Positions 16,020 through 23,793 of a stretch of 64,000 nt of DNA are shown one piece after another. This stretch comes from DAORHV01 sp964434575 (GTDB lineage: Bacteria; Patescibacteriota; Gracilibacteria; Peribacterales; Peribacteraceae). Below the pieces are notes generated by a model that was not told where the DNA came from, searched no databases, and was given only the letters and a program-made list of their open reading frames with translations. Every line of letters begins with the position of its first letter. Positions within the stretch are counted from its first letter, which is position 1. The stretch is taken from NCBI GenBank assembly GCA_964434575.1, contig CAYSWB010000008.1:3619-67618 (forward strand), read 5' to 3'. A program made the translations under genes and the position numbers.

Positions 16020-17335
16020 CGGACGTGCTGCACGACCGCTCCGCTGACCTTCCAGCCTTCGAACGGCGTCCATTTGCACTTGGACTTGAGGTCTTCGGCG
16101 CGGATGGTCCACGACTTGGCCGGATCGACGATGATGAGATCGACCGGGTTCTTTTCGGCGATCGGATTCTTGCCGAGTTTGAAGATGCGATTGGGATTCG
16201 TATGGCACAGGCGCAGAACGTCTGCGGCGGTGAGTTTGGGCAGCGTCGCGGGCTTCTGCGCCGATGGATGCGGCCAGATTCCGGCCGCGACCGTGAGTAA
16301 GAGCGGCAGCATGGTCTCCACGCCGGGCACGCCGCTGGGGGATTTGAGCCCGTTGGATTTCTCTTCCAGGGTGTGCGGCGCGTGGTCCGTGGCGATGCAG
16401 TCCACCGTGCCGTCGGCGATGCCGGCCCACAGCGCGTCGCGGTGGTCGGTGGTGCGGATGGGCGGATTCATCTTCACTTTGGCCTGCAGCGAGGCATAGT
16501 CGTCGGTGGTCAGGAACAAGTGGTGCGGCGCGACCTCGCACGTCACGGGTAAGCCCTCCTTCTTGGCCGCGGCGACCAGCGCGATGCCCTGCTTGGTGGA
16601 CAAGTGCGCCACGTGCAGCGGCGTGCCGAACTTTCGCGTGAGGCCGATGGCGTACTCGATGGATTTCGCTTCGGACTCGGCCGGACGCGTGCCGGTGTGG
16701 GCCGAGACCAGTTCGGACGTGTTCTTTGCCAGGGCGGCGGCGTTCATGTCGGGATCCTCGCAGTGCGCGATGAGCGGGATACCCAAGTCTTTGCACGCCT
16801 GGAAAATTTCTTCGACGATGCCGCCGTCCACTTTCTGGTTGCCGGTGGAGTGGTCCAAATACAGCTTGAGTCCGCAGCACTGCTTCTTCAGGCGGCGCAG
16901 CTCGTCCGACTCGCCGGTCCACAGCTCGCGCAGCGTGAACAGGTGCGCGGCTTCGGTGCAACCGAAGTAAAAACGCAGGTCGCAATCCTCGATCGCCCAT
17001 GACTTGCGCACCTTGTCGGCCAGCGCCGCCACCGTCACGGTCGGCGGATTCGTGTTCGGCATTTCACACACCGTGGTCACGCCGCCGGCGACCGCAGAGG
17101 CGGCCTCGGTGGCCATGGTCGCCTTGTGCTCGAACCCGGGCTCGCGGAAGTGCACGTGGCAATCGATGAGTCCCGGCATCACCCACTTGCCCGCGGCATC
17201 CACGACCTCGGCGCCCTCGGGCGCTTTGAGTTTGGGGCCGATAGTGGCGACGACGCCGTCCTGCAGCAGGACGTCCGCCTCCGTTTGACCCGAGGGAAGA
17301 ACGAGGGTGCCGTTACGAACAAGGACGTTGCGCAT
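16016..17335 (-). CDS. pyrC: Dihydroorotase
   Basis: Third enzyme of de novo pyrimidine synthesis, converting carbamoyl-aspartate to dihydroorotate. The 439-residue protein is a type I amidohydrolase with all metal ligands visible: His60 and His62 (DCHVHFREPG), the carbamylated Lys157 (GLKLYLDH), His191 (IAHCED), His244 (HVAHLS) and Asp317 (ATDHAPH). A TACTGT -10 lies ~15 nt before the ATG, back to back with the promoter region of the doxX-like gene. pyrB is on the same strand 1.2 kb upstream, separated by two genes. No carA/B, pyrD, pyrE or pyrF is in the window. Confidence 0.95.
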   Translation of the reverse strand: MRNVLVRNGTLVLPSGQTEADVLLQDGVVATIGPKLKAPEGAEVVDAAGKWVMPGLIDCHVHFREPGFEHKATMATEAASAVAGGVTTVCEMPNTNPPTVTVAALADKVRKSWAIEDCDLRFYFGCTEAAHLFTLRELWTGESDELRRLKKQCCGLKLYLDHSTGNQKVDGGIVEEIFQACKDLGIPLIAHCEDPDMNAAALAKNTSELVSAHTGTRPAESEAKSIEYAIGLTRKFGTPLHVAHLSTKQGIALVAAAKKEGLPVTCEVAPHHLFLTTDDYASLQAKVKMNPPIRTTDHRDALWAGIADGTVDCIATDHAPHTLEEKSNGLKSPSGVPGVETMLPLLLTVAAGIWPHPSAQKPATLPKLTAADVLRLCHTNPNRIFKLGKNPIAEKNPVDLIIVDPAKSWTIRAEDLKSKCKWTPFEGWKVSGAVVQHVR

Positions 17336-17380
17336 GCGGAGAGTGTGGGTACAGTAGGGGGTAACATTCCCCTTTTGCCC

Positions 17381-17806
17381 ATGATGCCCAAGCCGCCGCT
17401 CGCGCGCTACACCGATTGGACCCTGCTCCTGCTCCGCTTGTCGGTCGGCGCCACGTTCGTCGCCCACGGCATGATGAAATGGGGGAACTTCGGCACGCCG
17501 TCCACGGATGCCATGAGCTTCATCATGAAGGTGCTCGCGGTGGTGGAGCCCATCGCCGGAGCGATGCTGATCATCGGCATGGCGGTGGAGGTGGCCGGAA
17601 CGGCCCTGGTGATCGTGATGCTCGGCGCCATCTGGACCAAGTTCTCCGGCGGCGGCGGTTTCGTCGGCAAGGGAGCGTGGGAGTTCGACCTGTTGCTGCT
17701 TTCGGCCAACGCGGTCCTGCTGTCCGTCGGTTGCGGCAAGTACTCGCTGGACGCGGCCTGCGCCCGCAATGAGCGCCACTGGTGGCAGTTCTGGAAGCGC
17801 GGCTAA
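17381..17806 (+). CDS. DoxX-family membrane protein
   Basis: A 141-residue protein with four transmembrane helices. The DoxX pattern is clear: LLLLRLSVGATFVAHGMMKW at the start, then VEPIAGAMLIIGM. DoxX proteins are small quinone/thiol-redox-linked membrane proteins with several proposed roles. ATG 17381 is chosen; a second ATG follows at once. A TAACAT hexamer lies 13 nt upstream. A second DoxX-like gene lies at 60687-61076. Confidence 0.82.
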   Translation: MMPKPPLARYTDWTLLLLRLSVGATFVAHGMMKWGNFGTPSTDAMSFIMKVLAVVEPIAGAMLIIGMAVEVAGTALVIVMLGAIWTKFSGGGGFVGKGAWEFDLLLLSANAVLLSVGCGKYSLDAACARNERHWWQFWKRG

Positions 17807-17816
17807 GAGCCGTTTG

Positions 17817-18551
17817 CTACGGGAAGAACAGCAGCTTTACCGCGCCGACGATCAGGATGCCCGCTTGCAGCTGTTCGAACGCGCGGACCGGCACGTGCTT
17901 CAGGAGCTTCTTGCCGGCGGCGACGCTGAAAAACAACGTGGGGATGAGCAACAAAAACAGTTGGAAGATTTCCGGCGTCCACGCGATGCCGTACGCGTAG
18001 GGAATCACCTTGGCGATGTTCATGGGCAACGCGATGACCGTGGACGTGCCGATGAATTCGTCCTTGCGCAGACCCATGCTGAGAAGCGCCGGCGCGCGGA
18101 TGAGCGCGGCGTTGCCGACGATGCCGCCAAGAAAGCCGTTGACGGCGCCCAGCGGCACCAGCAGCCACGGCGTGGGTTTCAGCTTCGGGCCCTTCGGCAG
18201 CGGCAGGAAGTCGGCCGCGCCCATGAAGAGGATGACCGCGCCGACGATGATTTCCAGCAGGCGCGGCGGCACCGAGAACAGGAGCAGGCCGCCGACGGCG
18301 CTCATGGGGATGCCGAGCGCGCAGTACCAGGCCGCGATCTTCCAGCGCACGTGGCCGCGGAAGTGGAAGAGCTTCGCCACCTGGATGGCGGTGCCCAGGG
18401 TCGCGCTGAGCGCAACGCTCTGATGGATCGGAAATCCCAGCGCGCTCAGCACCAGCATGGTGATGATCGACAATCCTCCGCCGGCGACCGCCGAAAAAAC
18501 ACCGCCCGCTCCCATGATGGGAAGGGCGACCAGAATCAGGGGGGAGATCAT
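17817..18551 (-). CDS. TSUP/TauE-family permease
   Basis: A 244-residue, roughly eight-helix membrane protein of the TauE/SafE sulfite exporter (TSUP) family. The two halves carry the typical GGGLSIITMLVLSALG and the later GAVNGFLGGIVGNAALIR motifs. Family members move sulfite, sulfoacetate or other organic anions; the substrate here is unknown. Its ATG overlaps the pyrB stop in an ATGA (18548-18551), so it is translationally coupled to pyrB. That is an unexpected partner, and the coupling may only reflect compact packing. Confidence 0.85.
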   Translation of the reverse strand: MISPLILVALPIMGAGGVFSAVAGGGLSIITMLVLSALGFPIHQSVALSATLGTAIQVAKLFHFRGHVRWKIAAWYCALGIPMSAVGGLLLFSVPPRLLEIIVGAVILFMGAADFLPLPKGPKLKPTPWLLVPLGAVNGFLGGIVGNAALIRAPALLSMGLRKDEFIGTSTVIALPMNIAKVIPYAYGIAWTPEIFQLFLLLIPTLFFSVAAGKKLLKHVPVRAFEQLQAGILIVGAVKLLFFP

Positions 18552-19465
18552 GCCTTGCCGAGGAGCATCGCCAGCAGCGCCATGCGCACCGGCACGCCGT
18601 TGCTGGCCTGGCGGAAGTAGGCGGCGTTCGGGAGCGCGTCCACGTCGGTGGCGATTTCGCCGACGCGTGGGAGCGGGTGCAACACGCTGGCCTTGCTGCC
18701 TTTCATGACATCGGCGGTGAGGATGTACTTCAGCTTCAGGCGTTCGTATTCGCTACTGTCCGAAAAACGCTCCTTCTGCACGCGCGTCATGTAGATGATG
18801 TCGGCGCCAAGCCCGTCTTTGATGTCATCGGTTTCCGTGAACGTGATGTTCTTTTCCTTGAAGAAGCCGGTCACTTTCTCGGGCATCGTGAGTTCCTTGG
18901 GCGACACCAGTGTGAACTTCACGTCTTTGTAGAGGCCGAGCACATAGCTCAGCGAGTGGACGGTGCGGCCGTAGCGCAGGTCGCCGACCATCGTGATGTG
19001 GATGCCGTCGAGTTTGCCGCGCTCTTTCTTGATGGTGTAGAGGTCCAGCATGGCCTGCGTGGGGTGCTGGCCCGGACCGTCGCCGGCGTTGATGAACGGC
19101 ACGGTCGCCACCGCGGCGGCCTGGTCGGCGCTGCCCTGCTGCGGGTGACGCATGGCGATGATGTCGGAATACGCGCTGGCCATCCGGATGGTGTCTTCGA
19201 TGGTCTCACCCTTGTACAACGAGCTGAACTGCACGCCCTCGGCCGTGATGACCGAACCGCCGAGCCGCTGCATCGCGGACTCGAAGCTCAGGCGCGTGCG
19301 GGTGGACGGCTCGTAGAACAGCGCGGCCAGGATCTTGCCCTTCAGCAAGTCGCTGCCGCCCTTCTCGCGGATCTTCGCCATGTCCTCGGCCACCGACAAA
19401 ATCGCGTCCGTATCGGCCCTCGAGAGCTGCTTGGTGGACGTGAGGTGTTTGAAGCTGATGGCCAT
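18548..19465 (-). CDS. pyrB: Aspartate carbamoyltransferase catalytic chain
   Basis: Second step of pyrimidine synthesis, carbamoyl phosphate plus aspartate to carbamoyl-aspartate. The 305-residue protein is full length. The carbamoyl-phosphate loop is FYEPSTRTRLSF (Ser52-Thr55), with the family Lys85 (SSLYKGE), HPTQAMLD, and the aspartate-side DADALPNAAYFRQ region with TRVQKERF. No regulatory pyrI is seen. The start at 19465 lies 13 nt after a near-consensus promoter (19479-19507). Confidence 0.95.
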   Translation of the reverse strand: MAISFKHLTSTKQLSRADTDAILSVAEDMAKIREKGGSDLLKGKILAALFYEPSTRTRLSFESAMQRLGGSVITAEGVQFSSLYKGETIEDTIRMASAYSDIIAMRHPQQGSADQAAAVATVPFINAGDGPGQHPTQAMLDLYTIKKERGKLDGIHITMVGDLRYGRTVHSLSYVLGLYKDVKFTLVSPKELTMPEKVTGFFKEKNITFTETDDIKDGLGADIIYMTRVQKERFSDSSEYERLKLKYILTADVMKGSKASVLHPLPRVGEIATDVDALPNAAYFRQASNGVPVRMALLAMLLGKA

Positions 19466-19478
19466 TTGTTCGTTTCGG

Positions 19479-19507
19479 AAGATACGAACGCCAAGCAGGA
19501 TTGTCAA
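19479..19507 (-). promoter_or_regulatory. Near-consensus pyrB promoter
   Basis: Minus strand TTGACA (complement of 19502-19507), 17-bp spacer, TATCTT (complement of 19479-19484). This is one of the best -35 boxes in the window. Confidence 0.8.
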
Positions 19508-19513
19508 ACGGGT

Positions 19514-19545
19514 CACAAGAAAAACGGCCGCGTTTCGGCGGCCGC
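19514..19545 (-). terminator. Intrinsic terminator of the 19580 gene
   Basis: On the minus strand a CGGCCG/CGGCCG hairpin with a short loop is followed by TTTTTCTTGT. It ends the small acidic-protein transcript just before the pyrB promoter. Confidence 0.7.
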
Positions 19546-19579
19546 TTCTCCGTACCTATCCTTGTATCGGATCCGGGGA

Positions 19580-19858
19580 TTACTCAGGGAGTTGGATCTC
19601 GTCCTTCGACGGGGGGTCGAACATGCCCGTATCCGGCTGGGCCGGCTGAGCGCCGGGTACCTCACCCCACTCCACCGCGTCGGGGTCGACGCCCGGCTGG
19701 CCGAGCAAATCGCCAAGGAGTTCGAGGGTTTGGTCGGCGGCCTCGGCCGGACGAGCGATGACGTCGGGCTTGGGAGGCAGGTTCGCGGCTACCGGATTCT
19801 CGTCGGGAAGGTCGAAATCGAAACCTCCGCCGTCGCCGTTCATAGAATTGATCGCCAT
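19580..19858 (-). CDS. Small acidic hypothetical protein
   Basis: A 92-residue, Pro/Asp/Glu-rich protein with no family I recognise. The composition (FDFDLPDENPVAANLPPKP, later GMFDPPSKDEIQLPE) suggests it is largely unstructured, with one possible helix (AADQTLELLGDLLG). It has its own terminator and a plausible upstream promoter (GATACT about 30 nt before the ATG), which argues that it is a real, separately expressed gene. Confidence 0.6.
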   Translation of the reverse strand: MAINSMNGDGGGFDFDLPDENPVAANLPPKPDVIARPAEAADQTLELLGDLLGQPGVDPDAVEWGEVPGAQPAQPDTGMFDPPSKDEIQLPE

Positions 19859-19995
19859 AACGTATTGGGGGGAAGAAGTACTGACACCAGTATCGCCAGC
19901 CGATGAGACAAAACAACGTCATAATGGCATAATATTCTTTCTTTTCGCCTATTTGGTGAAAATTGACCCCTGGGCTTCCGCTACACTGCCCCCGC

Positions 19996-21474
19996 ATGAC
20001 GAAAGCGACTTCTCCGGCCAATCTCTCGAAAACCATCGCATCGTCCACGCTGTGGCAGTTCGCCAGTCAGATCGTCATGGCGGCGTTGTCGATCGTGACG
20101 GTGAAGTTCGTGGCGATCGGCCTCACCAAGGAGCTGGCCGGCAACTACAACTCGGCCTACGGATACCTGCAGATCTTCGGCATCCTCGCGGATTTCGGTT
20201 TGTACGCGGTGGCGGTGCGCGAGGTCAGCAAGGCAGAAAACAAGGAACGCGTGCTCGGAGCGCTGTTCGTTTTGCGTTGCGGCATCCTGGCGGTATCGCT
20301 GGGTTCGGCATTGTTGATCGCCTGGCTGGTGCCGATGTGGCAGGGCAGCCCGTTGCCGTTGGCCATTTCCATCGCAGCGTTCGTGCCTGCCCTCACGCTC
20401 ATCGCGGGGCTGATCCGCACCGTGTTCCAGGTGAAGTACAAGATGCACTACGTGTTCATCGCAGAGGTGACGCAGCGCATCATCACGGTATCCCTCATCG
20501 GCGCGTTCATCGCGGCCGGCGTCCGCCAGAGCGTGGATGTGCGGGTGTGTTACGCGTTCCTGGCAGTCGGCGGCGTCGGTTCGTTGTGGCTGCTGGTGCT
20601 GTCGGTGTTCTTTAGTCGGAATCTCATCCGCATCCGCCCGTGTTTCGACCGGGTGCTGCTGGCATCGCTGCTCAAAAAAGCCGCGCCCTACGGCATCGCG
20701 TTTTTGTGCGTCGCCTTGTACCGCCAATTCGACGTCGCGCTGATCGCGCTGCTGCGGCCGGACTACGAACTGCAGAACGCGTATTACGGCTTCGTGCAGC
20801 GCATGATGGACATGGCCTACCTGCTGCCGACGTTCCTGTTGAACTCCACGCTGCCCATGCTCAGCGAACGCGACGCGCGGGGCGAGGACACGCGCGGCAT
20901 GCTCGGCAAAACGCTCCTCATCGTGCTGATCATCGGCGTGATTTCCCTGTTGTTCGCGGCCCTGTGGTCGCGCCCGCTCACCGACCTGCTCACCACGCCG
21001 GCATACCTCTCCCAGCCCGGCCAGCCCGGATCGGACACGGCGCTGTTCATTCTCAGCGTGCCGATGTTCTGCAACGGCATCATCCTGTTCGGCTTCTACA
21101 CGCTGCTGACCAAGAACGCCTGGAAGCCGCTGGTGCTCAGCATGCTCGTGGGCGTGGCGGTGGCGCTGGGCTGCAACCTCTGGCTGATCCCGCAATGGGG
21201 TTTCGTGGGGGCGGCCGTGACGTCGGTGGTGGTGCACGCGGTGCTCGCGGTTCTGCTGCTGCCCCAGGCGCTGCGCCGGATGCCCGCCAGGTTCCCCGCC
21301 AAGTACGTCCTGCAGCTGCTCCTGTTCACCGGCTTGCTCGGCGGCATTCTGTGGACCTCGCGCACCGCCCTCACGGGCAGCCTGGCCACCGGAGCCGCCC
21401 TGGTCGGAATGGGCGTGGTACTCATCGGCCTACTGTACGTCACGGGCCTCAAGAAGAGCTGTTTGGAGGGGTAG
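19996..21474 (+). CDS. Lipid-linked oligosaccharide flippase (Wzx/MATE-like)
   Basis: A 492-residue protein with about 12-14 transmembrane helices of the MOP exporter superfamily, polysaccharide-biosynthesis branch. The amphipathic start (STLWQFASQIVMAALSIVTV) and the central AYLLPTFLLNSTLPMLSERDA fit Wzx-type flippases. It would move undecaprenyl-linked glycan units across the membrane and so complements the glycan genes at the left edge. A peptidoglycan-precursor (MurJ) role is less likely from the sequence but not excluded. TACACT (19982-19987) ends 8 nt before the ATG. Confidence 0.85.
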   Translation: MTKATSPANLSKTIASSTLWQFASQIVMAALSIVTVKFVAIGLTKELAGNYNSAYGYLQIFGILADFGLYAVAVREVSKAENKERVLGALFVLRCGILAVSLGSALLIAWLVPMWQGSPLPLAISIAAFVPALTLIAGLIRTVFQVKYKMHYVFIAEVTQRIITVSLIGAFIAAGVRQSVDVRVCYAFLAVGGVGSLWLLVLSVFFSRNLIRIRPCFDRVLLASLLKKAAPYGIAFLCVALYRQFDVALIALLRPDYELQNAYYGFVQRMMDMAYLLPTFLLNSTLPMLSERDARGEDTRGMLGKTLLIVLIIGVISLLFAALWSRPLTDLLTTPAYLSQPGQPGSDTALFILSVPMFCNGIILFGFYTLLTKNAWKPLVLSMLVGVAVALGCNLWLIPQWGFVGAAVTSVVVHAVLAVLLLPQALRRMPARFPAKYVLQLLLFTGLLGGILWTSRTALTGSLATGAALVGMGVVLIGLLYVTGLKKSCLEG

Positions 21475-21502
21475 CGAATGGCCGGAGGCGGTGAGGGGGC
21501 GG

Positions 21503-21531
21503 TTGCCGAAAATGGCGTTTTTTGGTATACT
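21503..21531 (+). promoter_or_regulatory. Promoter of the fibronectin-type surface protein
   Basis: TTGCCG (21503-21508), exact 17-bp spacer, extended -10 TGgTATACT (hexamer 21526-21531). The ATG follows after 8 nt, so the transcript should be leaderless or nearly so. Confidence 0.8.
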
Positions 21532-21539
21532 GGGGAGAA

Positions 21540-22895
21540 ATGTTCAACACAAACATCAAGATCGCTTTCGCCGTCGCCGGTTTGGCGGTGGCATCCGTGG
21601 CCTTCGCCGCGGGCGTCCCGAGCAACGTCGGGCGCGTGGAGGCCAAGGTCGAGAACGGCAAATTGGTGGTGGAGTGGGACGCCGCGACCGATGAAGCCGG
21701 CATCGCCGGTTACCGCATCTACTACAGCCGCAAGTCGATCCTGGACAACGAGGGCGACTACGACGATTTCGAGCAGACGCAGGACGAGCAGACGAAGTAC
21801 GAGTTTGCGAAGTTCCCGCTGGACGCCGGCCAGAAAATCTACCTGTCCGTGCTGGCCGTGAACACGTCCGGCGTGGAGAGCGAGGCGTTCGAAACCGAAA
21901 CGTCCGTGGACCTGCCGACCGAGACCGTCAGCGAGCCGCTGTACCAGGTCGACAACCCGATCCCGGAGCAGAATCCGGACGGCATGGGCATGACCATCGA
22001 ATCCGTGGAGGCCACCGAAAACACCGTCGTGACCGTGCGCTTCTCGCAGCCGTTGGCCGAAGCGCAGCAGTTGGGCCCCGGCTTCTTCATCATCGTCGAT
22101 GAAGAGGGCGGCCTGCTCGACATCCGCGAATACACCAAGGACGGCAACGTCGTCACGCTGACCACCGGCGAGCAGACCGACGGCCGCAACTACATCCTCG
22201 GCGTGCTGCAGCGCATCACGGGCGAGGACGGTTCCAGCATCGACGGTTCCGCACCGCAGTCGTCGTTCACCGGCAAGGGCGCCGCCGTTGTGGAAGAGAG
22301 CTCCTCTTCTTCCGAAGAGGCCGTCGTCGAATCGTCGTCTTCGGAGGCCGCGGTCGAATCGTCGTCCAGCTCCTCGGTTCCGACCGACGTGTACGGCCGC
22401 AACCCGAACCTGCCGAACCCGGCTGTCGCCGGCGGCAGCCAGAGCTTCTTGGATCTTTTGCGCAACCGCACCCAGGGCGGCGCGGTGAATCCGCCCAGGA
22501 ATCAAACTCGCGACACGGTTCCGCCCGAAGACGCCTCCAACTTGCGCCTGCAACCGGTTCTGCGCTCCGACGGAACGTACAACGTGACCGCCGAGTGGCG
22601 CGGCTCGCCCAACCGCGCGGGTGACCTGGAGGGTTACGCCATCGCCACCACCGACGACGGCTACCGCTTCGTCACCGCTTCCACCGTGGACCCGAACCAG
22701 ACGTCGTTGCGCTACACACGGCTCCAGCCGGGCACCTTCGGCGTCCGCGTCAGCGCGTTCGACGAGTCGGGAAATCGCTCGGCCGGCGTGGACAAAGTCA
22801 TCACCCTGCCGCAGTCCGGACTGGGCTTGATCGGCATCGCCGCCGTGTCGGGCATCGCCGCCGCGCGCAAGTTGCGCCGCAAGCGCCAGGCGTAA
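21540..22895 (+). CDS. Surface protein with FN3 domains and LPQSG sortase-like tail
   Basis: The 451-residue protein has a signal peptide (cleavage after AFA, ~residue 23). A fibronectin type III domain (~28-110: LVVEWDAATDEAGIAGYRIYYS) is followed by an Ig-like strand-rich region (~140-230). A Ser/Glu-rich linker (~245-282) leads to a second FN3-like domain (~330-420). The C-terminus is LPQSG (residues 423-427), a 16-residue hydrophobic stretch and a basic tail RKLRRKRQA, the layout of a sortase cell-wall signal with Ser in place of Thr. No sortase gene is in the window; without one the tail would act as a membrane anchor. Confidence 0.8.
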   Translation: MFNTNIKIAFAVAGLAVASVAFAAGVPSNVGRVEAKVENGKLVVEWDAATDEAGIAGYRIYYSRKSILDNEGDYDDFEQTQDEQTKYEFAKFPLDAGQKIYLSVLAVNTSGVESEAFETETSVDLPTETVSEPLYQVDNPIPEQNPDGMGMTIESVEATENTVVTVRFSQPLAEAQQLGPGFFIIVDEEGGLLDIREYTKDGNVVTLTTGEQTDGRNYILGVLQRITGEDGSSIDGSAPQSSFTGKGAAVVEESSSSSEEAVVESSSSEAAVESSSSSSVPTDVYGRNPNLPNPAVAGGSQSFLDLLRNRTQGGAVNPPRNQTRDTVPPEDASNLRLQPVLRSDGTYNVTAEWRGSPNRAGDLEGYAIATTDDGYRFVTASTVDPNQTSLRYTRLQPGTFGVRVSAFDESGNRSAGVDKVITLPQSGLGLIGIAAVSGIAAARKLRRKRQA

Positions 22896-22904
22896 ACTGG
22901 CCTC

Positions 22905-23750
22905 GTGCCGCATACCCGCGCTTCCACGGGCAAGCGCCTGCTTTCGGGCGGGCTGATATTCCTCTTTCTGGCCGTCCTCGGCTGGCGGGAATGGTCGCTG
23001 TCGGCGGACGGCAAGTTGCACGTGCAGTTCCTGGACGTCGGCCAGGGTGACAGCGCGCTCATCGTGACACCCTCGGGGAAGCGCGTGCTCATCGACGCCG
23101 GGCCGGATTGGTCGGCGCTCTCGCGGCTGGGCGAGCGGCTGCCGTTTTTCGACCGGCACATCGATCTCGTGGTGCTCACGCATCCGCACTTGGACCACTT
23201 GGCCGCGTTCCCGGAAATCTTCAGGCGGCATCGCGTCGGCTCGCTGCTGATGGCCGGCACGCCATACGCGCTGGGCAGATACCAGGCGATGCTGGAGGGC
23301 GCGAGGGACGCCGGCATCGCGGTGCTGGGCCCCGATACGCGCGAAGTCGTCCTGGAAAACGGTGCGGTGCTCAGGGTGCTGTGGCCGCCAGCGAACACAT
23401 TCGGCGCGACCGTGAACAACGTGAACCACGCGTCGGTGGTCGCCATGCTGGAGTACGGAGGACGCCGGGTGTTGTTCACCGGGGACATTGAGGAAGAGAC
23501 CGAACGCGAACTGGTGCTGCGTGGGGCGGACCTGCGGGCGGACATCCTGAAGGTGGCGCACCATGGCAGCCGAGGGTCGTCCGGCGAGGCATTCCTGCGG
23601 GCGGTGGGCGCGGGGACGGCGGTGATCTCCTCGGGGTCGGGCAACACGTACGGCCACCCACGGCCCGAAGCGCTCGAGCGGCTGACAAGCGCCGGCATGC
23701 GGATCCGCCGCACGGACCTGGAAGGAACGATTGCGGTCGTTTGGGACTGA
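22905..23750 (+). CDS. ComEC C-terminal-like metallo-beta-lactamase-fold hydrolase
   Basis: The 281-residue protein has one N-terminal membrane anchor (~residues 14-27) and then an MBL-fold domain like the C-terminal part of the DNA-uptake protein ComEC. It has FLDVGQGDSALIVTP, LTHPHLDHLAAF (metal site HPHLDH), LFTGDIEEE and KVAHHGSRGSS. The ComEC membrane channel is absent, so this is a stand-alone secreted nuclease/phosphodiesterase-like enzyme. It starts with GTG 22905. The -10 TAAACT (22893-22898) overlaps the TAA stop of the previous gene and ends 6 nt before the GTG. Confidence 0.85.
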   Translation: MPHTRASTGKRLLSGGLIFLFLAVLGWREWSLSADGKLHVQFLDVGQGDSALIVTPSGKRVLIDAGPDWSALSRLGERLPFFDRHIDLVVLTHPHLDHLAAFPEIFRRHRVGSLLMAGTPYALGRYQAMLEGARDAGIAVLGPDTREVVLENGAVLRVLWPPANTFGATVNNVNHASVVAMLEYGGRRVLFTGDIEEETERELVLRGADLRADILKVAHHGSRGSSGEAFLRAVGAGTAVISSGSGNTYGHPRPEALERLTSAGMRIRRTDLEGTIAVVWD

Positions 23751-23793
23751 TCTCGCTTCGCGGCGCGATCCGGTATAGTCTGTGCGACTCCTT

